Source of the DNA: Photobacterium frigidiphilum
Lineage (GTDB): Bacteria > Pseudomonadota > Gammaproteobacteria > Enterobacterales > Vibrionaceae
Assembly: GCF_003025615.1 (NCBI RefSeq)
Contig: NZ_PYMJ01000026.1
Location: 30,501 to 94,500, forward strand
Reading direction: 5' to 3'
DNA length: 64,000 bases
The notes under the pieces are model-generated. The model worked only from the letters and a program-made list of their open reading frames with translations, made no database searches and was not told the origin of the DNA. Every line of letters starts with the position of its first letter. Position 1 is the first letter of the stretch. The position numbers and the translations under genes are program-made. Positions 1 through 7,552 of the stretch are shown piece after piece.

Positions 1-1
1 T

Positions 2-643
2 CCTTCCACGTTTGAAGTTGCTTTGTTTTTTAACCCAGAGCGCAGGTCGGCGGTAAATATCGTACCGGGCTTACTGGGTATCATTCTAACCATGACAATG
101 ATTCTGTTTACGTCTGCTGCTATTGTGCGCGAAAGAGAGCGGGGGAATTTAGAGCTATTAATCACGACACCAGTACATTCACTTGAATTAATGGTTGCGA
201 AGATTATCCCCTATATTTTCGTTGGGCTACTGCAAGTGTGCATTATTCTGGGGCTCGGGCATTATATTTTTGCTGTGCCTATTAATGGCGAATTGTCTCA
301 AATATTGTTTGGTACGTTATTATTTATTTCCGCAAGCTTAACCTTAGGATTATTGATTTCGACAATAGCACAGACGCAATTGCAAGCAATGCAAATGACC
401 ATTTTTATTTTGTTGCCATCCATTTTATTGTCTGGCTTTATGTTCCCATATGAAGCGATGCCAATCGCCGCACAGTGGATTTCAGAGATATTGCCCGCGA
501 CACATTTCATGCGAATGATTCGCGGCATTGTATTGCGTGGTGCTGATTTGATGGACTTATGGCGTGATGCTCTGTGGTTATTTGGTTTTACTGTTGTCGG
601 TATTATTATCGCCTCAATGCGCTTTAAGAAAAGTTTGGATTAA
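2..643 (+). CDS. ABC-2 type transporter permease, C-terminal part (5' end outside window)
   Basis: The reading frame is open to the left edge, so this is the C-terminal ~213 residues of a longer protein. It shows several hydrophobic segments and the stretch IVRERERGNLELLITTP followed by a conserved ELMVAKIIPYI segment. This is the typical cytoplasmic signature of ABC-2 permeases of the YhhJ/YbhR type, which sit in the inner membrane as drug or polymer exporters. The partner ATPase and membrane-fusion protein would be expected upstream, outside the window. The substrate cannot be told from sequence. A strong hairpin terminator follows 24 bases after the stop, so this is the last gene of its operon. 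Confidence 0.85.
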   Translation, partial: PSTFEVALFFNPERRSAVNIVPGLLGIILTMTMILFTSAAIVRERERGNLELLITTPVHSLELMVAKIIPYIFVGLLQVCIILGLGHYIFAVPINGELSQILFGTLLFISASLTLGLLISTIAQTQLQAMQMTIFILLPSILLSGFMFPYEAMPIAAQWISEILPATHFMRMIRGIVLRGADLMDLWRDALWLFGFTVVGIIIASMRFKKSLD

Positions 644-666
644 ACCACATATCTTGGGTTAAAAAT

Positions 667-698
667 AAAGGGACAGGCGATAACGGCTGTCCCTTTTT
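667..698 (+). terminator. Rho-independent terminator after the ABC-2 permease gene
   Basis: A 10-bp perfect stem (AAAGGGACAG paired with CTGTCCCTTT) with a 10-base loop is followed by a T run. It lies just downstream of the permease stop codon. It may also end the convergent small gene on the minus strand. Confidence 0.85.
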
Positions 699-741
699 CA
701 TGGCCTTTGAAAGGCGTAATGTACTGTACATGTGATGCTTT

Positions 742-837
742 TTATAGAAATGGCTGCAAGATAAAGGCACCCAATACTGCCATGAGAATGCTAATACCAG
801 TTGGAATAAGCCATAGATGTTTATCATCTGCTTTCAT
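742..837 (-). CDS. Small single-span membrane peptide, 31 aa
   Basis: A 31-codon frame begins at an ATG preceded by a strong Shine-Dalgarno sequence (AAGGAGAG, 4-5 bases upstream). The product starts MKADDKHLWLIPTG and continues as one hydrophobic segment (about residues 9-31), ending FILQPFL. The short polar N-terminus plus one transmembrane helix is typical of bacterial small membrane proteins that attach to larger complexes. I do not recognise the family. It converges on the ABC-2 permease gene and shares its terminator region. Support is the ribosome site and the coherent hydrophobic profile; the length is too short for certainty. Confidence 0.5.
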   Translation of the reverse strand: MKADDKHLWLIPTGISILMAVLGAFILQPFL

Positions 838-1157
838 ATTCTCTCCTTAGATCCGTTAATGAGAGGTGAATGTTGATTCAATGTTTCAGTAAACAAGCCT
901 TATAGAACCTAGCTTGATGACTAAAAACAGTGTTCATTATTACGCTAATAATTATTAAATCAATAAAAACTTGTAACTTAATTGTTAATAGTGTGACTTG
1001 AGTTTACATGTTTTATATGTTTCTTTATTTATCAGTTGGTTATATGGTGATTTTGTTTGAAGTAAATGCGGAATCTTACAGCTGTGCAAAACGCTATAAA
1101 TCTTTTGAACTTGATGTAATTTCTTTTATAAACCACGCCAGCGATGGACTTATCTTA

Positions 1158-1305
1158 ATGAATCACTCCCGAAGGGCGAGTTTTGTTGGGCTCTATGCGG
1201 TGTTACTTATTTTCAACGTAGAACGACTAGGTCTATAAATCAGTGCCTTGCCTAGAGCCCAACAAATTCTCGCTGAAACGAGCATCTTGAGGTAACTTGG
1301 GTATA
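1158..1305 (-). repeat. Partial copy of a MITE-like foldback repeat
   Basis: About 148 bp match, in reverse orientation, the left half of the complete element at 27564-27829, including the terminal sequence that ends ACTTGGGTATA. The copy is itself an imperfect hairpin: TTTTGTTGGGCTCTA near 1180 pairs with TAGAGCCCAACAAATT near 1255. The other terminal repeat is missing. A reading frame that runs into it from 1008 is considered spurious. Confidence 0.75.
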
Positions 1306-1422
1306 GATCTGTTAGGGTGTACATCGATTTATCGTACGAGATATGTGCGGCTACGTATTTTATGCAATATTGCGTACAGCGCGAAAAATATACTCCACAT
1401 CAGACCGAAGGATTTTCGTATT

Positions 1423-2292
1423 ATGCTCCCTAGAATTTTATTTGCTTTGACCTTGCTGTGCACAGCTTTGCCCGGATTGGCGCAAGAGCAGGCGTATGCA
1501 GAACAAAGCATTTATGATAAACCGCTAATGGAGCGATACGTACTCGACGAGTTGAAAACGCTTCGAACTGATCAGCAAGATCTCGAACGTCGATTAATAA
1601 TACAAATTACTGATCGTGAATTAGCGGTAGCCGATAAATCGTTGAACTATGCCAATGTGACAGTGACGTATTTCTTCTACATTATCGCAGGTGTTGCGTC
1701 GTTAATTGCAATGATTGGTTGGCAATCATTACGTGAATTACGCACTAATACCAAGAAAATGGCAGATCAGCAGCTAAAAAATGCAGACGAAAAACTGCAA
1801 GAGATTGCAGAGTCATACGAGATGAAATTCCAAGCGTTAGAGCGTGAGTTAAAACGTAAAACACGCAACATCAGTGAGAACAACAAAGAAATTGAACGCA
1901 TTAACGAAGTTCATAACTTATGGTTACGTGCGCAAAGCGCTCAGACATCAGAACAGAAAATTGAAGTATACGATGAAATCTTAAAAATACGTCCAGGCGA
2001 CCTAGAAGCTTTAACCTATAAAGCGGATGCTGCTATGGAAATTCAAGAATTTCATTGGGCACTCAGCTTGTGTAATCGGGTGTTAGAAGTGGATGATACC
2101 AATGCGCATGCACTGTATCAGCGTGCCTGTGCGTATGCACGACTTGGGGTAGAAGAGCAGGCCATTTCTGATCTTGAGCGTGCCATTGTTGGCAGTGAAT
2201 CATTACGTGAGCTAGCAGCGGAAGAAGCTGATTTTGAAACGTTATTTGGTAATGAGCGTTTTGATCTTCTTATTGAAAGTGGCGATAATTAA
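1423..2292 (+). CDS. Membrane-anchored TPR protein with signal peptide and coiled coil
   Basis: The start ATG at 1423 was chosen because a signal peptide follows (MLPRILFALTLLCTALPGLA) and a GAAGGA ribosome site precedes it. An in-frame extension to 1297 starts inside a repeat element. In the 289-residue product, residues 21-80 form a charged segment, 81-100 a transmembrane helix, about 108-165 a coiled coil rich in Lys/Glu, and about 163-255 two to three TPR-like helix pairs (PGDLEALTYKADAAMEIQEF, NAHALYQRACAYARLG). The topology suggests a periplasmic N-terminal part and a cytoplasmic TPR scaffold, but the function is unknown. No operon partner is visible; the next gene is on the other strand. 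Confidence 0.8.
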   Translation: MLPRILFALTLLCTALPGLAQEQAYAEQSIYDKPLMERYVLDELKTLRTDQQDLERRLIIQITDRELAVADKSLNYANVTVTYFFYIIAGVASLIAMIGWQSLRELRTNTKKMADQQLKNADEKLQEIAESYEMKFQALERELKRKTRNISENNKEIERINEVHNLWLRAQSAQTSEQKIEVYDEILKIRPGDLEALTYKADAAMEIQEFHWALSLCNRVLEVDDTNAHALYQRACAYARLGVEEQAISDLERAIVGSESLRELAAEEADFETLFGNERFDLLIESGDN

Positions 2293-2405
2293 TATTTTAA
2301 TCATAAACATGCTTTTTATTTGTTGCTAATTTATCGATATTTAAAGTTGATGTTGGTGTTATTTATACACCAACATCGGTCCTTATCTTGCGCTATTTCC
2401 TGTCT

Positions 2406-3842
2406 TTATTTCGCTGTATCTTCTAAGTGAGCCGCGATAATTCTTGCTAGTAACGTGAGCCCTTGTTGCCACTGTCTATTATTCTGAAAACTAGCAAAGC
2501 TAAATCGTATACAGTGATTATATTGCCCTTGGGTAGAGAACATTTTTCCCGGTAATAAACTGATACCAGCAGCCAGTGCTGCTTGATAAATCACAAAGCC
2601 GTCAGCATGTTGGGGCAGGGTAAGCCAACACAAAAAGCTACCTTCAGGTTTAGACAAATGGTATTGCCCTTTGAGTGACGGACAGCGGTCGAAAGCGTGT
2701 GTTAAGCACGCAGTAAAGTCACGTTGGTTCACACGATAACTACGACGAATCTTATTCAAGTGTTGACGATATTTTCCGGTTGTTAAAAACTCACCTACAG
2801 CTGATTGCATCAAATTCAAGCTGCCCATATTATCGCTTATTAGGCGCTTTTCTATTTGGTGCTGGTATTTCCCCGCTAAAACCCATCCAAGACGTAAACG
2901 TGAATCAAGGGTTTTTGAAAGTGAATTGCAGTAAATAACACGTCCCTCAGTATCCAAGGTTTTCAAGGTTTGCGGACGGTTCTGGTAAGCCAAACCACCG
3001 AATACATCATCTTCGATAATGGGAATACCGGTAGTGAGGTTGAGTAGGGCATGCCGTGCAGAATCGGGCATTACTGCACCTGTTGGGTTGTTGTAACTTG
3101 GGTTTAATAGAATGGCTTTGACTGTCCATTGTTTAAGGGCTTTCGATAATTCCACTAAATCGATACCTGTGGTGGTATTGGTGGGAATTTCCAATGCTTT
3201 TAAGCCAAGTGATTCTAACAATAATAAGGTACCGAAATAACAGGGTGAATCCACCAATACAATATCACCTGCTTGAGTTAAGGCTTGTAAACTCAGGCTA
3301 ATGGCTTGTTGTGCGCCATGGGTGATTAATATTTCGTTAGGGGAGGTGGCAACCCCTAATTCTTCATTGATATGTACCAGTTGCTTGACCAGAATTTCAT
3401 TGCCTGGTGGCATTTGGTAATGGCAAGGAATGGCTGTTTGGTAGCGACTATGACGACCAATTTCAGCATACAACGACCGAATTGCAGGAAAGTCGGTATT
3501 CGGATGTGCAGAGCCCGCAGGCATTGAATACTGCTCTAAAGGATGCTTGAGAATGGTTTTGCTAATGGTCATTAAGTCGACATAGCTAGGTTCGTTAGCT
3601 GGTTGCGATGCAGGTTGGGTCGGTTGGCATACAACATAGCCCGAACGCGGCAGCGATGAAATGATACTAATAGCTTCTAATTCTTGGTAAGCACGAATAA
3701 CCGTATTTTTGCTGACAGCCAATTGTTCACTTAACTCTCGAATCGATGGCAACTTATCACCGACTTGATAACTGCCTTGGTCGATACGTTTGGTGATGTA
3801 CTGTTCTACATAATGGTATTTTTTACTTGTAGAGGCTGTCAT
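2406..3842 (-). CDS. MocR-type GntR/aminotransferase-like transcriptional regulator
   Basis: The 478-residue protein joins an N-terminal GntR winged helix (about residues 10-75, with LPSIRELSEQLAVSKNTVIRAYQELEA) to a fold-type I aminotransferase-like domain (about 110-470). The PLP-binding lysine is in CNSLSKTLDSRLRLGW, and the conserved Asp and Asn/Tyr motifs are present (NPSYNNPTGAV, EDDVFGGLAYQ). MocR regulators use PLP or an amino acid ligand and usually control a neighbouring gene. Here the divergent neighbour is an EamA-family exporter, and the shared intergenic region carries three CTGTmCC sites. I infer control of that exporter and of itself. Confidence 0.92.
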   Translation of the reverse strand: MTASTSKKYHYVEQYITKRIDQGSYQVGDKLPSIRELSEQLAVSKNTVIRAYQELEAISIISSLPRSGYVVCQPTQPASQPANEPSYVDLMTISKTILKHPLEQYSMPAGSAHPNTDFPAIRSLYAEIGRHSRYQTAIPCHYQMPPGNEILVKQLVHINEELGVATSPNEILITHGAQQAISLSLQALTQAGDIVLVDSPCYFGTLLLLESLGLKALEIPTNTTTGIDLVELSKALKQWTVKAILLNPSYNNPTGAVMPDSARHALLNLTTGIPIIEDDVFGGLAYQNRPQTLKTLDTEGRVIYCNSLSKTLDSRLRLGWVLAGKYQHQIEKRLISDNMGSLNLMQSAVGEFLTTGKYRQHLNKIRRSYRVNQRDFTACLTHAFDRCPSLKGQYHLSKPEGSFLCWLTLPQHADGFVIYQAALAAGISLLPGKMFSTQGQYNHCIRFSFASFQNNRQWQQGLTLLARIIAAHLEDTAK

Positions 3843-3902
3843 TTAAGTTCGTCCTTTCTTAAAACATAATAAGTGTGGCTAACGCTGACCACTCAAATCA
3901 AT

Positions 3903-3955
3903 CTGTACCCATAAAAAGAAAACAAACTGTCCCTTTTTAAAAATACTGTACCCAT
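3903..3955 (+). promoter_or_regulatory. Direct-repeat operator candidates between the MocR gene and the EamA exporter gene
   Basis: CTGTACCCAT occurs twice (3903-3912 and 3946-3955), with a related CTGTCCCTTT between them (3927-3936), all in the same orientation. MocR regulators such as PdxR and GabR are known to bind directly repeated sites in divergent promoters, so the arrangement fits. Binding by the adjacent regulator is inferred. Confidence 0.5.
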
Positions 3956-3994
3956 TAAAGTAATGGCAAATAAACAAAAAGAACAGAGGTTTTC

Positions 3995-4900
3995 ATGTTA
4001 GCTCGCTTTGCACCTTTTATATTTGTCGTACTGTGGAGCTCAGGCTTTGTTGGTGCTCGCTTAGGGTTGGATTATGCTGAACCCGCCACATTTTTATTAA
4101 TGCGTATGTTAGCCAACGTGGCTGTTTTTTTGGTGCTATTGGTGCTGCTGCGTGCCCGTTTACCCAGAGGTAAAGACTTGGGGCACTCTATGGTTGCGGG
4201 TCTGTTGATTCATGGTTTCTATTTAGGGGGTACTTATGAAGGCATTTCGATGGGTATGCCTGCAGGGTTATGTGCTTTATTAGTGGGGCTTCAGCCGATT
4301 TTAACCGCCGTATTATTAGTGAGTTTCAGTTCAGAGAAGCTGCGTTTATCACAGTGGATTGGCTTGGTCATTGGCTTTATCGGTATCACTTTTGTATTGC
4401 AAGGGAATATGGAATGGCAACAAGAAGGTCAACGTGAAGCGGCTTATAGTTTTGCAGTTTTGGCACTGTTAGGTATTACGTTGGGCACCTTGTATCAGAA
4501 GAAGTTTTGTCAGGGTGTCGATATGGTTGGTGGGGCTGTGTGGCAATATACTGCGGCTGCGCTGTTGTTTGTACCCATTGCGCTTACAACTGAAACAATG
4601 GTTGTACAGTGGACCACCGAATTTACGTTAACCTTATTATGGCTGGTATTTGTATTATCTGTAGTGGCGATTATGTTGCTGCTGTATATGGTGAAACACG
4701 GTGAATCATCTAAAGTCGCGTCAACGTTTTATCTTGTACCACCGATGACAGCATTCCAAGCATGGTTGGTGTTTGGCGAAAAGTTTGATGGTTACGGCGT
4801 GATTGGTTTTATGCTTGCTGCTTGTGCTGTTTTCCTTGTAACACGAAAGCCAAAGCTAAATACAGTGGCTGGCTCAACGGTAAAAAGCTCAGCATTATAA
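3995..4900 (+). CDS. EamA/DMT-family inner-membrane transporter
   Basis: The 301-residue protein has about ten hydrophobic segments in two repeated halves, the hallmark of the drug/metabolite (EamA, RhaT-like) exporters. The typical N-terminal stretch PFIFVVLWSSGFVGARLGLDYAEPATFLL is present as three shorter motifs. Members export amino acids or small metabolites; the substrate here is unknown. The start ATG follows AGAGG. It diverges from the MocR gene and is its likely target, an arrangement seen for many amino acid efflux pumps. Confidence 0.9.
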   Translation: MLARFAPFIFVVLWSSGFVGARLGLDYAEPATFLLMRMLANVAVFLVLLVLLRARLPRGKDLGHSMVAGLLIHGFYLGGTYEGISMGMPAGLCALLVGLQPILTAVLLVSFSSEKLRLSQWIGLVIGFIGITFVLQGNMEWQQEGQREAAYSFAVLALLGITLGTLYQKKFCQGVDMVGGAVWQYTAAALLFVPIALTTETMVVQWTTEFTLTLLWLVFVLSVVAIMLLLYMVKHGESSKVASTFYLVPPMTAFQAWLVFGEKFDGYGVIGFMLAACAVFLVTRKPKLNTVAGSTVKSSAL

Positions 4901-4940
4901 TACCAATCCAAACAAGTAGTAGGTCAACTGCTTAATCAAG
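4900..4940 (+). repeat. Truncated copy of the 48-bp ATACCAA hairpin repeat
   Basis: ATACCAATCCAAACAAGTA matches the left half of the copy at 36678-36725. The right half is degenerate, and the closing TGGTAT is absent. Confidence 0.5.
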
Positions 4941-5267
4941 GCGACTGCTGTTAAAGCTTTGACCGACCTCTGCTTGTTTAGATTGTTTATTGTAAATACA
5001 AACCATTGATGAATCGGGGGCGCGTAACCCTGTGCTGCTTTTCAGTTTGCCTCTGGCTATCGCCATACCATAAGACTCTGTGCCGTATGGGTCGATATAG
5101 ATATGATAACGAGAAAAAGAACGATCAAACTGAATACTGCATTGTGTTTTAACTGATTGCTCAAATTCTTCCCACGCCTCAGAAGAGGAGGCATGCACCG
5201 AGAATGCCGAAAAGACACCCATAATAAGGGTGAAGAAGAAAAGTGAAGGAAGTGCGTGTATTTTCAC
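4932..5267 (-). CDS. Small secreted protein of unknown function
   Basis: I choose the GTG at 5267 because it opens directly on a signal peptide (VKIHALPSLFFFTLIMG, cleavage after SVHA). The in-frame ATG at 5444 would put 59 residues of unlikely leader in front. The mature ~85-residue protein contains two cysteines (QCSIQF and MVCIYN), which could form a disulphide in the periplasm. It contains the stretch SRYHIYIDPYGTESYGMAIARGK. I do not recognise the family. It converges on the exporter gene and is followed upstream by tRNA-Ser on the other strand. Confidence 0.6.
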   Translation of the reverse strand: MKIHALPSLFFFTLIMGVFSAFSVHASSSEAWEEFEQSVKTQCSIQFDRSFSRYHIYIDPYGTESYGMAIARGKLKSSTGLRAPDSSMVCIYNKQSKQAEVGQSFNSSRLD

Positions 5268-5471
5268 GGCATGTTTCTCGTTGTAGCTACATAGATTTAG
5301 TATCGCATGTTGTTTTAAGAGTGCAATGCTTGATTCAACGGCATTTTTTGATTGTTTTTGTATGTTATTTATTCTGATATAAGTTTTTATTACGATACTG
5401 CTCAATAACCATCCAGTTAGCATTGTAAGGTATTTACAACCCATTAGGGGATAGGTATTATTCGCCGCGTT

Positions 5472-5562
5472 GGAGAGATGGCTGAGTGGTCGAAAGCACC
5501 GGTCTTGAAAACCGGCAAGGGTTTATAGCCCTTCTAGGGTTCAAATCCCTATCTCTCCGCCA
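5472..5562 (+). tRNA. tRNA-Ser (anticodon TGA)
   Basis: The sequence folds as a class II tRNA: acceptor stem GGAGAGA/TCTCTCC, a long variable arm (AAGGGTTTATAGCCCTT), anticodon loop CTTGAAA with anticodon TGA, T loop GGTTCAAATCC and an encoded CCA end. It reads UCN serine codons. The last 20 bases plus one are repeated exactly 190 bp downstream. Confidence 0.97.
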
Positions 5563-5572
5563 CATTCAAAGA

Positions 5573-5601
5573 AGCCGCTACATTGTTAGCGGCTTTTTTA
5601 C
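5573..5601 (+). terminator. Terminator after tRNA-Ser
   Basis: An 8-bp perfect stem AGCCGCTA/TAGCGGCT with a 6-base loop is followed by TTTTT, starting 11 bases after the tRNA CCA end. Confidence 0.9.
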
Positions 5602-5610
5602 GTCTGTAGT

Positions 5611-5760
5611 TTGCCAAATAAGATAGGGATGCAGAATCCTAGACTGGGTTCACCTGAGCGTAGCGAAAGCACATTGCCTGTACCGAAGGTGCGAAAAGGC
5701 AATAGCCCGAAGGGTACGAGCTTGCGAGTAATAAATCCCTATCTCTCCGCCACCTTTTTG
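5611..5760 (+). repeat. Structured spacer with exact duplicate of the tRNA-Ser 3' end
   Basis: Positions 5733-5753 repeat 5543-5563 exactly (21 bp: AAATCCCTATCTCTCCGCCA plus C), without the rest of the tRNA. The duplicate is also complementary to AGATAGGGAT near 5621, so the spacer can fold back on itself. Inner hairpins are ATTGCCT/AGGCAAT and GTACC/GGTAC. It could be an attachment-site scar of an integrated element or one of the tRNA-derived spacers found in tRNA clusters of this group. No protein is proposed. Confidence 0.6.
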
Positions 5761-5831
5761 CATCTAGCATTTGTGTCTAGAGGGATTTGTTCCAAATCCG
5801 CCTTACCCAGAACACTCTGCCAGATTTAGAG

Positions 5832-5856
5832 AAGCCCAGCAGAAATGCCGGGCTTT
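5832..5856 (+). terminator. Hairpin resembling a terminator
   Basis: AAGCCCAGC pairs with GCCGGGCTT (one non-Watson-Crick pair) around a 6-base loop, followed by a short T-rich stretch. It may end transcripts from the tRNA-Ser spacer. Confidence 0.5.
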
Positions 5857-5901
5857 CGTCATTTTGGGTCTGTGGAAATGAATTGAAAATACTCTCTTAT
5901 C

Positions 5902-6414
5902 TCACTCTGGAACAACATCACCGTAATTTTTATTACGGTGTTTATCCCAAGAAAAGCGTCCCATTGTTGCTAAGGCCAGCCAAGCTAGAAAGTTGAGTGT
6001 TGTCATCCCGTTCACTTCAGTTCCGACCGAATAAAAAATCTGATCCCAATGGGCTTGTCCTGCTTTGTCATGTATTTTTTTATAGCTTTTACCTGCACCC
6101 GCATTGTGATCAGTCGCATCATGATCAATCGCCCATAGGTAATCGTAGCGGTAGCCAAAATCATGAATTAATCCTGGTACAAGTAATAAACCTGTTGGTG
6201 ATAATATTCCCCACAGTGGGCGAGGTATAGATGCGCCATCAAAAACAAAGCCTTTAGGGATAACAATAGTTTCTTCATTAATTGTATATTGCCAATTCTC
6301 CATTACCTCCCATGAACGTACTTCTGTTACCCATGCCCAAATCCGGTTAAATGTGCTCTTACCGTTTGTTTTAATCGGTAATGGCCTAAGTACAGGCATA
6401 TCTTGGTTATTCAT
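5902..6414 (-). CDS. DUF1353 family protein, phage-associated
   Basis: The 170-residue protein carries the DUF1353 signature: IPKGFVFDGASIPRPLWG, then LVPGLIHDFGYRYDYLW, and a later HWDQIFY. The His-Asp residues are reminiscent of a metal-dependent hydrolase, but no function is established. DUF1353 proteins are frequent in tailed phages near lysis genes. The ATG at 6414 was chosen over a TTG four codons earlier because TTGGAG, which contains that TTG, is the ribosome site 6 bases before it. The next gene upstream on the same strand is an endolysin-like gene 84 bp away, so the pair may be one transcript and a prophage remnant. Confidence 0.75.
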   Translation of the reverse strand: MNNQDMPVLRPLPIKTNGKSTFNRIWAWVTEVRSWEVMENWQYTINEETIVIPKGFVFDGASIPRPLWGILSPTGLLLVPGLIHDFGYRYDYLWAIDHDATDHNAGAGKSYKKIHDKAGQAHWDQIFYSVGTEVNGMTTLNFLAWLALATMGRFSWDKHRNKNYGDVVPE

Positions 6415-6498
6415 TTGATTCTCCAAGTGGTTTAACGCGGCATGTATTAATGACTTAATCCAAGCCAGATCCGTAATAAGCGGTAACTGATATTTATA

Positions 6499-7209
6499 TT
6501 AAGCTTCATTAACAGATAAAAGCTTACCGTTTGATGCCGCGATTCTTATCTGTACGTCACCCGGTAAACCTGTATGTGGCCACCTAGCGGTGATTAATCG
6601 ACTCTTGGATATTCTGGTAACACTCACTGAGTCAGATTGATTGCCACCTAATACATGGTATGCATCGTCATCTTCTGCCCAATAAAAACCGACATGACCT
6701 TTCCAGCCATTTCGGCTTCCGCGCCAAAATACCAAAACAGAGCCAAAACGAGGACTGACTTCGTCACCAAACTGGCTCCACTTTCTTGCTCCTAGCGGGT
6801 TGGTGGGTAAGGGTTCTTCTGCCAGTTGTGATCCCACACAGTGTGCCACGAATAAACCACACCACGGAATGTCATCATCGTTGTATGATGTGATTTCAAG
6901 ATCTTCCGCCCAGCCTAAAATAGCTTCATTTGAACCACGGCCAGGATTTTCTTGGGTGCCAATGAGTCGAAAAGCAGCATCCATCCAAGGGAGTGTAACT
7001 GGTATATCAAACTTACTATTTTCTGGCCGCTTATGGCCTTTAAATAAGAGGGCTGAAGTTTGAGGGCCGACGAGCCCGTCAGCCACTAAGTTATTACTGG
7101 TTTGGAATTGTTTTATCGCACGTACTGTTTTTCGGCCAAGAATTCCATCAATTGGCCCAGGATCAATCCCTTGATCTTGAAGTGCTTGCTGAATGGTTTT
7201 GATACTCAT
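6499..7209 (-). CDS. Endolysin-like peptidoglycan hydrolase (PG-binding plus TIGR02594/CHAP-like domain)
   Basis: The 236-residue protein has an N-terminal PG_binding_1 domain (about residues 1-58: QALQDQGIDPGPIDGILGRKT, FQTSNNLVADGLVGPQT). A catalytic NlpC/P60- or CHAP-like domain follows at about 75-215. Its cysteine is in IPWCGLFVAHCVG and its histidine in WKGHVGFYWAEDD. TIGR02594 proteins are mostly phage or prophage lysins that cut peptidoglycan amide bonds. There is no signal peptide, so a holin would be needed for export, and none is seen here. With the DUF1353 gene it looks like a leftover lysis module next to tRNA-Ser. Confidence 0.85.
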   Translation of the reverse strand: MSIKTIQQALQDQGIDPGPIDGILGRKTVRAIKQFQTSNNLVADGLVGPQTSALLFKGHKRPENSKFDIPVTLPWMDAAFRLIGTQENPGRGSNEAILGWAEDLEITSYNDDDIPWCGLFVAHCVGSQLAEEPLPTNPLGARKWSQFGDEVSPRFGSVLVFWRGSRNGWKGHVGFYWAEDDDAYHVLGGNQSDSVSVTRISKSRLITARWPHTGLPGDVQIRIAASNGKLLSVNEA

Positions 7210-7492
7210 CTTATACCTCCGTTCAGGGTGTTTTTTAGCGCATTGATTATTTCGGCTGATAGCGAACTGTGCTCTTTACGAATGAAAGGCTACCGATTAG
7301 ATCTTTTGTCACGGTGTGGTTTGCTCATTAAATAGCAGTACTCTAGGGGCTGGCTATATAAAGATATAGCACAGATTATTAGTCATTAAAGTCGATGTTA
7401 TCGGCGATCTTAAAAACGAAACCCAAACAAGAACATTGACTTACTCAGCTATCTTATCGTGCATTTAGACTTTTCTATTTTATGAATAGAAC
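7210..7492. other. Intergenic region between the endolysin gene and the nanA terminator
   Basis: AT-rich; the endolysin ribosome site (GAGGT) is at its left edge. I see no further gene, repeat or clear promoter. Confidence 0.5.
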
Positions 7493-7524
7493 AAAAAAAG
7501 CCTGTTAGCGTTTAACTAACAGGC
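7493..7524 (-). terminator. Terminator of nanA
   Basis: A 9-bp perfect stem GCCTGTTAG/CTAACAGGC with a 7-base loop is followed on the minus strand by a run of seven T. It lies 29 bases after the nanA stop codon. Confidence 0.9.
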
Positions 7525-7552
7525 ATTTATAGTTATTAAGAGTCTTGTGTTG

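Noticed and set aside
1008..1238. Open frame of 76 codons
   Set aside because: Its second half lies inside the MITE-like repeat, it has no ribosome site and no family resemblance.
5611..5996. Two overlapping short frames after tRNA-Ser
   Set aside because: They cover the structured tRNA-derived spacer and a terminator; composition is not protein-like.
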